From an uncultured Acidobacteriaceae bacterium (GTDB lineage Bacteria > Acidobacteriota > Terriglobia > Terriglobales > Acidobacteriaceae), in contig CALFMO010000068.1 of NCBI GenBank assembly GCA_937879855.1, positions 124,001 to 188,000 on the forward strand: DNA of 64,000 nt, in the 5' to 3' direction. The notes beneath the pieces were generated by a model. That model was not told where the DNA came from. It saw only the letters and a program-made list of their open reading frames with translations, and made no database searches. Positions 17,703 through 26,323 of this stretch are shown here, piece after piece. Every line of letters begins with the position of its first letter. The stretch's first letter is position 1. Both the position numbers and the translations under genes were made by a program.

Positions 17703-18425
17703 ATGACGGGAAATCATCGCAATGGTACCCCGGTCTATAAGAGAATCCAGAATTCCATCCGCAAGCGGATCGAGTCTTCGGACCTGAAGCCCGGCGACGC
17801 CGTGGCTTCGGAGCGGGAACTGGCCAGAACGCATAAGGTCAGCCTGATGACCGCTCGCCACGCGCTTGCGGGACTGGAGCGCGAAGGCGTAGTTGAACGC
17901 CGCCGCGGAGCAGGCACGTTCGTAGCCGCGCCCAAAATCCATTTCAACAAGCTGATGAGCTACTCGGAACACATGGCCAGCCGGGGCCTGAGCCCGCGGT
18001 CGCGAGTGTTGGTATCGAAGATCGTCGAACACGAACCGGAAGTGGCGGCCCGGCTGGGCCTGCCCGCCACCTCAACTCTCGTCAAGATTGAACGCTTGCG
18101 GGAGACTGGCGACGACCCCTTTGCCCTGGAAACCTGTTACCTCCCGGCCAGCGAGTTTCCCGATTTGGTGAAAGCCCCGCTGGGCAGGGTTTCATTGTTC
18201 TCCACTCTTGAACACGACTACGGAGTCGATCTTGCCTACGCGGATGAGGAAGTGGATGCTACCGCGGCGGAAGCTCACATCGCCGAATTGCTGGCCGTGC
18301 CGCGCGGCGCGTCCGTGCTACGCATTCGTCAGGTCATCTACTCGTCGAAGGGCAAAGCTACAATTTACGTCGTGGGTTTCTACCGCTCGGAGCGGCACAC
18401 GCTCTTCATCCGGCGCTTTCGCTAG
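17703..18425 (+). CDS. GntR family regulator, HutC/UTRA type
   Basis: Transcription factor of 240 aa. The N-terminal winged helix (about 8-75: GTPVYKRIQNSIRKRI, LKPGDAVASERELA, REGVVERRRGAGTFVA) is followed by a UTRA effector domain (about 95-235) with the characteristic VLRIRQVIYSSKGKA strand. The start 17703 is preferred because GGAAAG lies 7 bases upstream and the HTH begins right after it; an in-frame ATG at 17634 adds 23 residues without a Shine-Dalgarno sequence. It is divergent from the TonB receptor, with matching palindromes near both genes. UTRA domains usually bind sugar phosphates or small organic acids; which one is unknown. Confidence 0.9.
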   Translation: MTGNHRNGTPVYKRIQNSIRKRIESSDLKPGDAVASERELARTHKVSLMTARHALAGLEREGVVERRRGAGTFVAAPKIHFNKLMSYSEHMASRGLSPRSRVLVSKIVEHEPEVAARLGLPATSTLVKIERLRETGDDPFALETCYLPASEFPDLVKAPLGRVSLFSTLEHDYGVDLAYADEEVDATAAEAHIAELLAVPRGASVLRIRQVIYSSKGKATIYVVGFYRSERHTLFIRRFR

Positions 18426-18725
18426 AGTCGTCACCAAGAACGCGACCTCGCTGTGTCTCTAAGCGTTCAACTCTCACCGACAAGTGACGGCCTTGCCGAA
18501 GTATCGCAATTGCGCCGCTTGAACTAGCAAGTTCAGTTCGCAACACCGCCATTTTGTGCGCGTCGTCGCGCACGAGTGTGATTAGCCTCACAAGAGCTTC
18601 GCTTCCCTCTCGATACAAATGACTTACGCGCCTCAAATCGCGAAGTGGGAGGTGTATCTTCGCGGGCCTAGTGGATTCTTAGTAATGATCGGAAATACGC
18701 AGCTCACTAGAATGGCCGCGGTTCT
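18426..18725. other. Intergenic spacer, nothing recognised
   Basis: 300 bases between gntR and the DAHP synthase gene. A 76-codon frame on the minus strand overlaps the gntR end but has no ribosome binding site or recognisable motif. The promoter of the following series of genes is expected here, but no clear sigma-70 boxes were identified. Confidence 0.4.
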
Positions 18726-19607
18726 ATGAATCCAAAATGGAATGGCCAGTTCTCCTGCTTCGATCTCGTCGCTAAGACCAGCCAGCGCTCTCGCAGCGTG
18801 GTGCAGGTACGCGATATCGAGATTGGCGGCAACGACTTCGTTGTGATGGCCGGACCATGCGCTGTGGAATCCGAGAGCCAGTTGTTGCAAACCGCAGAGG
18901 CGGTTGCGGAAGTGGGTGCGCGCATCTTGCGCGGCGGAGCGTACAAACCGAGGTCGTCGCCCTACGCGTTTCAAGGATTGGGTGTGGAAGGTCTCAAGAT
19001 TCTACGCAAAGCTCGCGAAGAAACCGGGCTCGCCATCGTCACCGAGGTAATGAGTGAAGAAGATGTCGACCTGATTGCCGAGTATGCCGACATCATGCAG
19101 GTAGGAACGCGCAGCATGGAGAACTACGCACTGCTGGCGGCTCTCGGGCGCTGCGGACGCCCGGTGCTGCTGAAGCGCGGCATGACCGCGACTCTGGAAG
19201 ACCTGCTGCACTCGGCACAAGTGATTGCCGTGGCCGGCAATTCGCAAATCATCCTTTGCGAACGCGGCATCCGAACTTTTGAGACTGCGACTCGCAACAC
19301 TTTCGACATCGCTGCCGTGCCCGTGTTGAAGGCGGTTTCGCATCTTCCTGTCATCGTTGATCCCAGCCATGCCGCGGGGGTGCGATCGCTCGTTCCGGTG
19401 CTGTCTCGGGCCGCTGCAGTCGTGGGCGCGGACGGATTACTCGTCGAAGTTCATCCCTGCCCGGAGCAGGCCTTGAGCGACGGCAATCAATCGCTCACCT
19501 TCGGCGAATTTCGCCAGATGATGCGCGACCTTCAGCCTTACCTTGATCTCCAGCAAGAGGAACGGCAACTTCGTCCACAACTCCTCGCGGTTGGAGGAGC
19601 GGACTAG
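18726..19607 (+). CDS. aroF: 3-deoxy-7-phosphoheptulonate (DAHP) synthase, short AroA-beta type
   Basis: Condenses phosphoenolpyruvate and erythrose-4-phosphate, the first step of the shikimate pathway, in the cytoplasm. 293 aa. Family motifs: VVMAGPCAVESESQL (about 38), RGGAYKPRSSPYAFQGLG, VTEVMSEED, QVGTRSMENYALL, VLLKRGMTATLEDLL, PVIVDPSHAAGVRSLV and GLLVEVHPCPEQALSDG. The N-terminal ferredoxin-like regulatory domain present in longer members is absent, so feedback control may differ. It is the first gene of a tightly packed series; its stop overlaps the next start by one base (TAGTG). The link to the secreted proteins downstream may be only transcriptional. Confidence 0.94.
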   Translation: MNPKWNGQFSCFDLVAKTSQRSRSVVQVRDIEIGGNDFVVMAGPCAVESESQLLQTAEAVAEVGARILRGGAYKPRSSPYAFQGLGVEGLKILRKAREETGLAIVTEVMSEEDVDLIAEYADIMQVGTRSMENYALLAALGRCGRPVLLKRGMTATLEDLLHSAQVIAVAGNSQIILCERGIRTFETATRNTFDIAAVPVLKAVSHLPVIVDPSHAAGVRSLVPVLSRAAAVVGADGLLVEVHPCPEQALSDGNQSLTFGEFRQMMRDLQPYLDLQQEERQLRPQLLAVGGAD

Positions 19608-20995
19608 TGGGGCTGCGACCGATCCATTTGCGCCCGGTCGTGATCCGAAGCATTTTCGTCGTTCTGCTTTTGCTGATCGCGCTCGCTTTCAAAAGAACCG
19701 CAGTAAAAGCCGCGCCCGCTCCCGATCCGCCATCGTTTCTCTACACCGTTACAGCCCACTATGAACCACTGGCGTGGATGAGCGGGGCGGACCGCTTCAG
19801 TTCCGGCGCAACCATCTTCATGCGCGACGCAGGCGGCAAGCATCCGCTGGTTCCGGGCTTCGCTGCGTCCGCCGATCCGGCGGTCTCATCCGATGGACAA
19901 CGCGTTCTCTTTGCCGGCAAGTTGAAGGCTCAAGATCCCTTGCAGATATGGGAAGTCCCGCTGGCCGGCGGAGCGCCACGGCGAATCACCTCCGGCTCTG
20001 AAGATTGCGTGCGGCCGTTTTATCTGCCCGAAGATCGAGTGGTCTATGCGCGCCGAATCTCGGGTCGATTCGTAATCGAGACCGTCGACTTGGCAGGCGG
20101 AAAGCCGCTGGCCCTGACTTTCGGCCCGACAAATTTTCTGCCTACAGATGTTCTGCACGATGGGCGCATCCTGTTCGAAGCTGCGTCCCCGGTTGGGTCA
20201 GAGGCCGTTCCTGAAATCTACACCGTGTATTCCGACGGTAGCGGCGTCGAGTCTTACCGCTGCGATCACGGCGAGGCACGTCATTCCGGCCGGCAAGTCA
20301 GTTCGGGCGACATTATCTTTTCTTCCAGTCATGGCCTGGCAAGATTCACATCGGCGCGTGCGCAGCAGGTCCAGATTTCCGCTCCCGTCGGCGATTACAC
20401 CGGCGAGGTCGCCGAATCCACTTCGGGCGATTGGCTTCTACCGTGGCGTGCGGGGCCGAAAGAGCACTTCCACCTCATGCTTTGGTCTCCGGGCTCTCTC
20501 GCCCTGCGCCTCGCAGTAGCAGAACAAAATTTCGATGCCGTTCAGCCGGTCTTAATCGCCGCTGGCTCCGTTCCCAACCGTCATCCCTCCGGATTACACG
20601 ACTGGCCGAATGCCAACCTGCTCTGCCTGAACGCCTACACTTCAAAATTTAAGATCGCTGCCGGCTCGATTCATTCGGTGCGTCTCTATACCCGCGACGA
20701 TGCAGGCAAGCCCAAGCTGCTCGGCGCCGCTCCAGTCGAACGCGACGGATCATTCTTCGTTCAGGTGCCGACCGAGAAGCCCTTGCAGATCGAATTGTTG
20801 GACAGCGCCGGCAAAACCTTGCAGCGCGAAGCGGGATTCTTCTGGATGCGTCGCGGCGAGCAGCGTGCCTGTGTCGGATGCCATGCCGGACCAGAAACGT
20901 CGCCGGAGAATGCTGTTCCCATGATCCTGCTCAAGTCCACGACGCCCGCGGACATGACTGGCGCGACCGCGCAGAACGCCTCAGGAGGACACTAG
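19607..20995 (+). CDS. Exported PD40 propeller protein with C-terminal c-type haem motif (HzsA-like)
   Basis: 462 aa. A membrane/signal segment (about 10-30) is followed by WD40-like/PD40 blades (about 45-330: SADPAVSSDGQRVLFAGK, QIWEVPLAGGAPRRIT), a beta segment (SVRLYTRDDAGKPKLLGA) and one CVGCH haem-attachment motif near residue 422. The combination recalls proteins related to the hydrazine synthase alpha-subunit middle domain; this is similarity of layout, not evidence of hydrazine chemistry. The GTG start overlaps the aroF stop and uses GGAGGAG inside the end of aroF. It ends one base before the next gene. A periplasmic redox role is inferred. Confidence 0.75.
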   Translation: MGLRPIHLRPVVIRSIFVVLLLLIALAFKRTAVKAAPAPDPPSFLYTVTAHYEPLAWMSGADRFSSGATIFMRDAGGKHPLVPGFAASADPAVSSDGQRVLFAGKLKAQDPLQIWEVPLAGGAPRRITSGSEDCVRPFYLPEDRVVYARRISGRFVIETVDLAGGKPLALTFGPTNFLPTDVLHDGRILFEAASPVGSEAVPEIYTVYSDGSGVESYRCDHGEARHSGRQVSSGDIIFSSSHGLARFTSARAQQVQISAPVGDYTGEVAESTSGDWLLPWRAGPKEHFHLMLWSPGSLALRLAVAEQNFDAVQPVLIAAGSVPNRHPSGLHDWPNANLLCLNAYTSKFKIAAGSIHSVRLYTRDDAGKPKLLGAAPVERDGSFFVQVPTEKPLQIELLDSAGKTLQREAGFFWMRRGEQRACVGCHAGPETSPENAVPMILLKSTTPADMTGATAQNASGGH

Positions 20996-20996
20996 C

Positions 20997-22709
20997 GTGA
21001 CGAAACGATTTCTAGTTGTCCTTCTCCTGTCGTTGTTCTTTCTGCCGGCGCGTTGTAGCGCCGGCATCCTGCCGGCTGTCGCGAGGGCGTCTCGCCCTCG
21101 CAGTATGAGCGAGGCAAACGCACTGCACCAGCAAGCGCAGCAAGCCGTGCCCAGCACCATCCGCTTCGAAGATGCGACCGCAAAATCCGGCATTCAGTTC
21201 ACCCACAGCTTCGGCGCGCAGCAACTCGGCTCCCTGCTTGAAAGCACGGGCTCCGGTTGCGTCTGGTTCGATTTCAACAACGACGGTCTCCCAGATCTTT
21301 ACGTGGTTAGCGGCAGGCCCCTCGAAGATGGAATGCATCCCTATCCGTTGAAGCAGCCGCCGGCAACGCCGCCGCACAACCATCTCTATCGCAACAACGG
21401 CGACGGCACTTTCACCGACGTCACCGACCAGGCGGGCGTGGCAGCGAATATTTACGGCACCGCCGCAATTGCCGCCGATTTCGACAACGACGGATTCGTC
21501 GACCTGTTCGTCACCGGATACGGCAAAGCGGTTCTCTATCACAACAATGGCGACGGGACCTTTACCGACGTCACCGCCAAGGCCGGTATTAAAGTCGATG
21601 GATGGTCGATCAGTTCCGCATGGCTCGATTACGATCGCGACGGGTGCGTGGACTTATTTGTCGGTCGTTATGTGAAGTTCGATCCGACATACCGCAACTT
21701 CTACGCCGCCGACAACTATCCCGGGCCACTCGACTATGCCGCCGACACCAACCGCCTCTACCACAACAATTGCAACGGCACATTCACCGATGTGACCGAC
21801 AAGTCTGGCATCGGCGCCTACAAAGGCCGCACCATGGGCGTGACTGCGGCCGACTTCGACGGCGACGGATTTCCTGACATCTATGTCGCCAACGACAGGA
21901 CGGAAAATTTTCTATTTCACAACAAGCGCGACGGCACCTTCGAAGAAATCGCCGGAGACCTCGGCGTTGCATACGGCCAGAATGGCGAGAACACGTCGGC
22001 CATGGGTCCGGTGTTTGCCGACGTTGATGGCGACGGCCGCCTCGACCTCTGGGTGACCGACTCCAAGTACAACCGCCTCATGCGCAACGCAGGGCCGAAT
22101 GGCTTTGAAGACATCGGCCCCAGTTCCGGAATCTCGCAGGCCACGGCGCAATACACCAGTTGGGGCAGCGGCATCTACGACTTCGACAACGATGGGTGGC
22201 TCGACATCTTAGTTTTTCATGGCGGACTGATTCACCTGGTGCCGCAGGAGCAGTCGCTGTTTCGCGGCCTCGGCAACGGCAAGTTCGTCGATGTATCCCG
22301 CGATGCCGGCCCGGTGCTGGACGTGAAAACGGTCTCGCGTGGCGCCTGCTTCGCCGACTACGACAACGATGGCAAGGTCGACGCCTTCGTCGCGAACCTG
22401 GGCGCGCCCGCCACTTTGCTGCACAACGTGACCCAGAATAGCAATCACTGGCTCACCGTGAAGCTGATCGGAAAGAAGAGTAATCGCGACGGAATCGGCG
22501 CGCGCCTGGAGTTAGTGGCTGGCGGACGCAAGCAAATTGGCGAGCGCACCGCCGGTTCCGGCTATCTCTCGCAGGACGACGGCCGTATCCACTTCGGCCT
22601 CGGTGCCGCCGCGAAGGCAGACAAACTCACCATCCATTGGCCCAGTGGTCAAGAACAAGTTCTGGAAAATCCTCCCGTCGATCGCGTCCTCACCGTGGAG
22701 GAACCGTAG
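20997..22709 (+). CDS. Exported CRTAC1-like protein, FG-GAP/VCBS repeats with ASPIC/UnbV C-terminus
   Basis: 570 aa, GTG start with AGGAGG about 7 bases upstream. A hydrophobic signal (about 4-18) is followed by a segment encoded by a dispersed hairpin repeat (about 20-36). From about residue 55 come repeated calcium-binding-type loops such as FDFNNDGLPDLY, ADFDNDGFVDLF and ADFDGDGFPDIY, forming a propeller. The C-terminus (RDGIGARLELVAGGRKQIGE...YLSQDD...LTIHWPSGQ) is the ASPIC/UnbV domain. Such proteins are extracellular and of unclear enzymatic function. It is packed between two haem-motif proteins, which suggests work in the same periplasmic process. Confidence 0.87.
   Translation: MTKRFLVVLLLSLFFLPARCSAGILPAVARASRPRSMSEANALHQQAQQAVPSTIRFEDATAKSGIQFTHSFGAQQLGSLLESTGSGCVWFDFNNDGLPDLYVVSGRPLEDGMHPYPLKQPPATPPHNHLYRNNGDGTFTDVTDQAGVAANIYGTAAIAADFDNDGFVDLFVTGYGKAVLYHNNGDGTFTDVTAKAGIKVDGWSISSAWLDYDRDGCVDLFVGRYVKFDPTYRNFYAADNYPGPLDYAADTNRLYHNNCNGTFTDVTDKSGIGAYKGRTMGVTAADFDGDGFPDIYVANDRTENFLFHNKRDGTFEEIAGDLGVAYGQNGENTSAMGPVFADVDGDGRLDLWVTDSKYNRLMRNAGPNGFEDIGPSSGISQATAQYTSWGSGIYDFDNDGWLDILVFHGGLIHLVPQEQSLFRGLGNGKFVDVSRDAGPVLDVKTVSRGACFADYDNDGKVDAFVANLGAPATLLHNVTQNSNHWLTVKLIGKKSNRDGIGARLELVAGGRKQIGERTAGSGYLSQDDGRIHFGLGAAAKADKLTIHWPSGQEQVLENPPVDRVLTVEEP
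21056..21101. repeat. Double-hairpin repeat embedded in coding sequence
   Basis: Two adjacent stems: GCCGGC / GCCGGC around ATCCT (21060-21076), and a perfect 9-bp GCGAGGGCG / CGCCCTCGC around TCT (21081-21101). The frame stays open across it and it is translated as SAGILPAVARASRPRS, just after the signal peptide of the CRTAC1-like protein. Confidence 0.75.
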
Positions 22710-24602
22710 ATGCCGGCACGCACCATATCGGCCACAAGCTTTCGCCGGATGCTGAACGTTCTTGCCGTCTGCGTAATGGCTCTTCTGGCAGTCGCAGCCA
22801 GGCCCGCATCCAATCAGTCCACGAAGATTTCGAAAGAGCGTTATTTATCTCCGCTCGAAATGGCCTCGTCCGCGGATGGCCGCCTGCTCTACGTGGTCTG
22901 CCAGGACAGCGACGAAGTGCGAGTCGTCGATCTGCAATCCAGCAAAGTAATCAGCAGCGTCGCGGTCGGCCGCATGCCCCGAGGGATCGCAATGTCGCCC
23001 GATGGTCGTCGGCTCTACATCACAAACGCCTGGTCCGACACCGTGTCGGTAATCGACGCCGCAACGTTGCAAGTCGTGCAGACTCTGCCCACCGGACCGG
23101 AGCCGAGCGGAGTCGTTTCCGACAGCAACGGTACCTCACTCTACGTTGCCAACCGCCTCAGCGGAGACGTCTCGGTCATCGACCTCAAGAGTGAGCAGGA
23201 AACCAAACGCCTGCTCGCCGGCCGCGGCGCAAGCTACCTGGCATTGTCACCCGATGGCAAGTGGATCTATTGCACGCACATTTATCCCAACCCTGGAGCT
23301 TTCCGCACGCCGCCGAATTCCGAAATTACCGTCATCGATACAGCGCGGCAAATGGTTGTCGAGCGCAAGCCGCTGCACAATGTGGCTGGCGTATTTCATG
23401 TCGCGCTGTCGGCGGATGGCCGCCTGGGTGTGGCTGCCCAACTCAGACCAAAGAATCTGATCCCGCTCGCGCACGTCGAACATGGATGGGCCTTCGGAGA
23501 TTCGGTCACCCTCTTCGGCCCCGACGTTGGCGAACCTGTTCAAATTCCGATTGACGAACTCGAACGCTATTACGCCTTGCCATGGGGCGTTGCCATCGCA
23601 CCCGACAAGTCGAAGATCTTTCTCACCACTGCAGGGTCAGAGAGCGTCACGGTCGTCGATGTTGCGCGCTTACTAAACACCGTGCACACGCGCCGACAGC
23701 CGTTCGTCAACGATCTCTCCGCTTCCGCCGATTATGTGCAGGCCAGAATTCCAGTCGGCCATAACCCACGCGGCGTCCTGCTGTCGCCCGACGGCAAGCG
23801 CCTGTACGTTGCCAACCGCCTCGACGACAACATCGCGGTCATCGATACAGCGGCCGACAAAATAATATCGACGATCGACCTCGGCGGCCCAAGAAACGTG
23901 GACGCGATCCGCCGCGGCGAACGCCTCTTCTACACCGCCGGCTTCGCCTTCCAGGGACAATTCGGCTGCGCAAACTGCCACCTCGACGCCACTATCGACG
24001 GCCTGCAATGGGATCTTGAACCGGATGGCTTCGGCAAAGACATCGTCGACAACCGCTCGCTAGAAAACCTGGCCGGCACCGAGCCTTTCAAATGGAATGG
24101 CGGCAATGCCGACATGCCCACGGAGTGCGGTCCGCGCACAGAAAAATTCTTCTTCCGCTCCCAGAGTTTCAACCAGCAGCAACTCACGGATTTGGTCACC
24201 TTCGTTTTCTCACTTCCATACCGCCCCAATCGCTCCCGCCTGGCGAATGGCGACCTATCCCCGGCGCAAGAGCGCGGCAAAGCGATTTTTGAACGCACCA
24301 AATCCAAGAATGGCAAACCAATTCCTGACTCGAATCAGTGTGGAACCTGCCACAGCGGCCCGAAATACACCAATCAGAAACAGGTCGATGCCGGCACCGG
24401 AAAGTCCACCGACCGCTCGCCGGTAATTGATGTTCCGCAACTTCCCAACGTCGCCTATTCCGCGCCCTACCTGCACGACGGTTCGGCGCGCTCGCTGGAA
24501 GAAATCTGGACCGTATTTAACCCGAAGGACACGCACGGAGTCAGCAACGATCTGACTAAAGACGAATTGAACGATCTCATCGAGTACCTGAAAACGTTAT
24601 GA
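22710..24602 (+). CDS. Exported YVTN/YncE-type propeller fused to di-haem cytochrome c (MauG-like) domain
   Basis: 630 aa. Signal segment about 13-31; seven-bladed YncE-type propeller about 45-395 with repeated units (LYVVCQDSDEVRVVDL, LYITNAWSDTVSVIDA, LYVANRLSGDVSVIDL, LYVANRLDDNIAVIDT). The C-terminal domain has two haem motifs, CANCH (about 419) and CGTCH (about 544), and YLHDGSARSLEEIW, typical of bacterial di-haem cytochrome c peroxidase/MauG relatives. The start follows the previous stop directly; its own stop overlaps ATG 24599 in the ATGA pattern. It probably transfers electrons in the periplasm. Whether it is a peroxidase, a cofactor-maturing enzyme or an oxidase cannot be told. Confidence 0.85.
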   Translation: MPARTISATSFRRMLNVLAVCVMALLAVAARPASNQSTKISKERYLSPLEMASSADGRLLYVVCQDSDEVRVVDLQSSKVISSVAVGRMPRGIAMSPDGRRLYITNAWSDTVSVIDAATLQVVQTLPTGPEPSGVVSDSNGTSLYVANRLSGDVSVIDLKSEQETKRLLAGRGASYLALSPDGKWIYCTHIYPNPGAFRTPPNSEITVIDTARQMVVERKPLHNVAGVFHVALSADGRLGVAAQLRPKNLIPLAHVEHGWAFGDSVTLFGPDVGEPVQIPIDELERYYALPWGVAIAPDKSKIFLTTAGSESVTVVDVARLLNTVHTRRQPFVNDLSASADYVQARIPVGHNPRGVLLSPDGKRLYVANRLDDNIAVIDTAADKIISTIDLGGPRNVDAIRRGERLFYTAGFAFQGQFGCANCHLDATIDGLQWDLEPDGFGKDIVDNRSLENLAGTEPFKWNGGNADMPTECGPRTEKFFFRSQSFNQQQLTDLVTFVFSLPYRPNRSRLANGDLSPAQERGKAIFERTKSKNGKPIPDSNQCGTCHSGPKYTNQKQVDAGTGKSTDRSPVIDVPQLPNVAYSAPYLHDGSARSLEEIWTVFNPKDTHGVSNDLTKDELNDLIEYLKTL

Positions 24603-24641
24603 AGAAACACAGCCGCATGAGCCGAATCAACGATGCCGGGC

Positions 24642-24688
24642 GTCATCCTGGGCGTAGCCGCCTTTCAGGCGGAGCGAAGGATCTCGCA
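24642..24688 (+). repeat. GTCATCCTG...GCGAAGGATC repeat at a gene junction
   Basis: A GTCATCCTGGGCG block and an AGCGAAGGATCT block are separated by a CCGCC/GGCGG stem with TTTCA loop. It belongs to the same family as the arms at 2559-2654. It fills the space between the cytochrome gene and the signal-peptide start of the next gene and keeps an open frame. Confidence 0.7.
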
Positions 24689-24697
24689 TGCGCGGCG

Positions 24698-25804
24698 ATG
24701 AGACTGTTCCTTATGATCGCGATCTTCGCCGCCCCAGCACTGCTCGCAGCCCAGGACCTGCCGCTCTTCCGCTGGGAAAATTTCACCACCGCCAACGGCC
24801 TGCCCGACAACCACGTCTTCTGCGTACTCGTCGACGGAAACCGCGTGTGGGCAGGCACCGAAAATGGATTAGGCCTCTACGAGAACGGCGCCTGGAAAGT
24901 TTTTCGCCCCGTGGAGGATTCGAAAGAACAAAGCCTCGCGCATCAGGCCGTGCTTTCCCTCGCTGTTGACACGAGCACCGGAGATGTCTGGGCCGGCACC
25001 ATGGGCGGCCTCAGCCGCATTTCCGCCGGACGCATCGACACGTTCACCCAACTCACCTCCGGCTTGAGCAACGACATTGTGTACGGAGTTGGAGTGCAAG
25101 GCGATTTTGTGTGGACCGCGACCGCAGCCGGCGTCAGCCGCCTCAACACTCGCACCGGTGAATGGGCGCTGTTCAACGAACGCAACACACCCATGCAGGA
25201 GATCTGGACCTACGCTGTCAGCATCGCGGAAGACAAGGTTTATTACGCAGTGTGGGGCGGCGGAGTGCTTGAGTACGACGTCAAGACTGAGCGCTGGAAA
25301 GACTACAACGACCCCGACGGCGAAACCGAACTTGTGCTGATGAAAGATCAAGGCCTGATCCACGAGATCACAACCTCTGTCAGCTACGTCGACAAAATTT
25401 TGTGGGTAGCGACCTATTTCGGCGCGAGCCGCTACGACGGCCGCTACTGGCACAATTTCCTGCAGAAAGACAGCGGCCTCCCCAGCAACTTTCTTAACCA
25501 GGTCAAAGCCATCGACGCTAATCGCGCCTGGTTTTCTACCGATAAGGGTCTGGCCTATTACGACGGCACGAACTGGGCAGTCTATCGTCCTGCGCTCGAC
25601 ACGCACAAGCCCGAAATGCTGGTGCGCGACACGGCAGGCGTCGTGAAAAAAGTTTCAGTCGAGACCGCCCCGGCGCACAACTACGTTCTCGGTCTCGATT
25701 TCCAAGGTGACGACCTGTGGGTCGCGACGGCGAAAGGCCTAAGTCACGGAATTCGTCAGAAAAGTTCTGTAAGCACAGCAAAGCAGTCAGCCCGCAGGCG
25801 GTAA
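24698..25804 (+). CDS. Exported two-component-regulator-type propeller protein (stand-alone)
   Basis: 368 aa from the start that places a classical signal peptide first (MRLFLMIAIFAAPALLAAQ). The body is a series of reg_prop-like units, e.g. NFTTANGLPDNHVF, VWAGTENGLGLYENG, TSGLSNDIVYGV, VWTATAAGVSRLN, LWVATYFGASRYDG and DSGLPSNFLNQV, which in other proteins form the sensor propellers of hybrid kinases; here no kinase part follows. An alternative ATG at 24599 overlaps the preceding stop (ATGA) and adds 33 residues, mostly repeat-encoded. The context suggests a periplasmic binding or scaffold role with its propeller neighbours. Confidence 0.8.
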   Translation: MRLFLMIAIFAAPALLAAQDLPLFRWENFTTANGLPDNHVFCVLVDGNRVWAGTENGLGLYENGAWKVFRPVEDSKEQSLAHQAVLSLAVDTSTGDVWAGTMGGLSRISAGRIDTFTQLTSGLSNDIVYGVGVQGDFVWTATAAGVSRLNTRTGEWALFNERNTPMQEIWTYAVSIAEDKVYYAVWGGGVLEYDVKTERWKDYNDPDGETELVLMKDQGLIHEITTSVSYVDKILWVATYFGASRYDGRYWHNFLQKDSGLPSNFLNQVKAIDANRAWFSTDKGLAYYDGTNWAVYRPALDTHKPEMLVRDTAGVVKKVSVETAPAHNYVLGLDFQGDDLWVATAKGLSHGIRQKSSVSTAKQSARRR

Positions 25805-25826
25805 GTAAGAAATAAACAGGGAGCCA

Positions 25827-26321
25827 ATGCAAATGCAAATCAATGTCGAGGAGTTATTCGCGGAAGTCGCTACAGCCCCGGTTGTAAAGCGGGCGATCAC
25901 CAATCACACAGCTTTGAACGAAGCCTACGACTACGGCAGCGCCTTTTCGCGCGGAATGCGCATCGATCTGAATGGCCTCACCATTCTGCTGATTTCAGGC
26001 ACAGCCAGCATCGACGATGCCGGCCGCACCGTACACGTCGGCGATCTTCGCGCCCAACTCCGCCGCACCTTCGACAACATTACGAAGTTGCTGGCCGCCG
26101 AAGGCGCGACCTGGCACGACATCGTTCGCACCACCTGCTACCTGCGCGACATCGAGCGCGACTACCAGGCCTTCAACGAAGAGCGCACCGCCTTTTACAA
26201 AGAGCAGGGACTCGACCCCCTGCCCGCATCTACGGGCATTCAGGCGATTCTCTGCCGCCCTGATCTGTTGATCGAAATTGAGGCCATTGCCATGTTCAGG
26301 CGAGAAGTGCCGACGGAGTAG
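25827..26321 (+). CDS. RidA/YjgF/UK114 family protein
   Basis: 164 aa, cytoplasmic, no signal peptide. RidA proteins hydrolyse reactive enamine/imine intermediates released by PLP enzymes and amine oxidation. The fold is recognisable in LLISGTASIDDAGRTVHVGD, QLRRTFDNITKLLAAEGA, DIVRTTCYLRDI and LLIEIEAIAM. It is about 30 residues longer at the N-terminus than classic RidA. The catalytic arginine expected in the PAR.C region is replaced: the equivalent segment reads PASTGIQA. It may therefore belong to a Rid subgroup without the deaminase activity. It sits between the propeller and the solute-binding protein with gaps of 22 and 2 bases. Confidence 0.85.
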   Translation: MQMQINVEELFAEVATAPVVKRAITNHTALNEAYDYGSAFSRGMRIDLNGLTILLISGTASIDDAGRTVHVGDLRAQLRRTFDNITKLLAAEGATWHDIVRTTCYLRDIERDYQAFNEERTAFYKEQGLDPLPASTGIQAILCRPDLLIEIEAIAMFRREVPTE

Positions 26322-26323
26322 CC

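Noticed and set aside
18406..18636. 76-codon minus-strand frame after gntR
   Set aside because: Overlaps the gntR end, no ribosome binding site, no motif; kept only as a note on the spacer.
19607..20995. Reading the HzsA-like gene as evidence for anammox hydrazine metabolism
   Set aside because: Only one haem motif and the propeller layout are shared, no other anammox gene is present, and the organism type does not fit.
24869..25606. 245-codon minus-strand frame within the propeller gene
   Set aside because: Arises from the biased codon use of the plus-strand repeats; no independent support.
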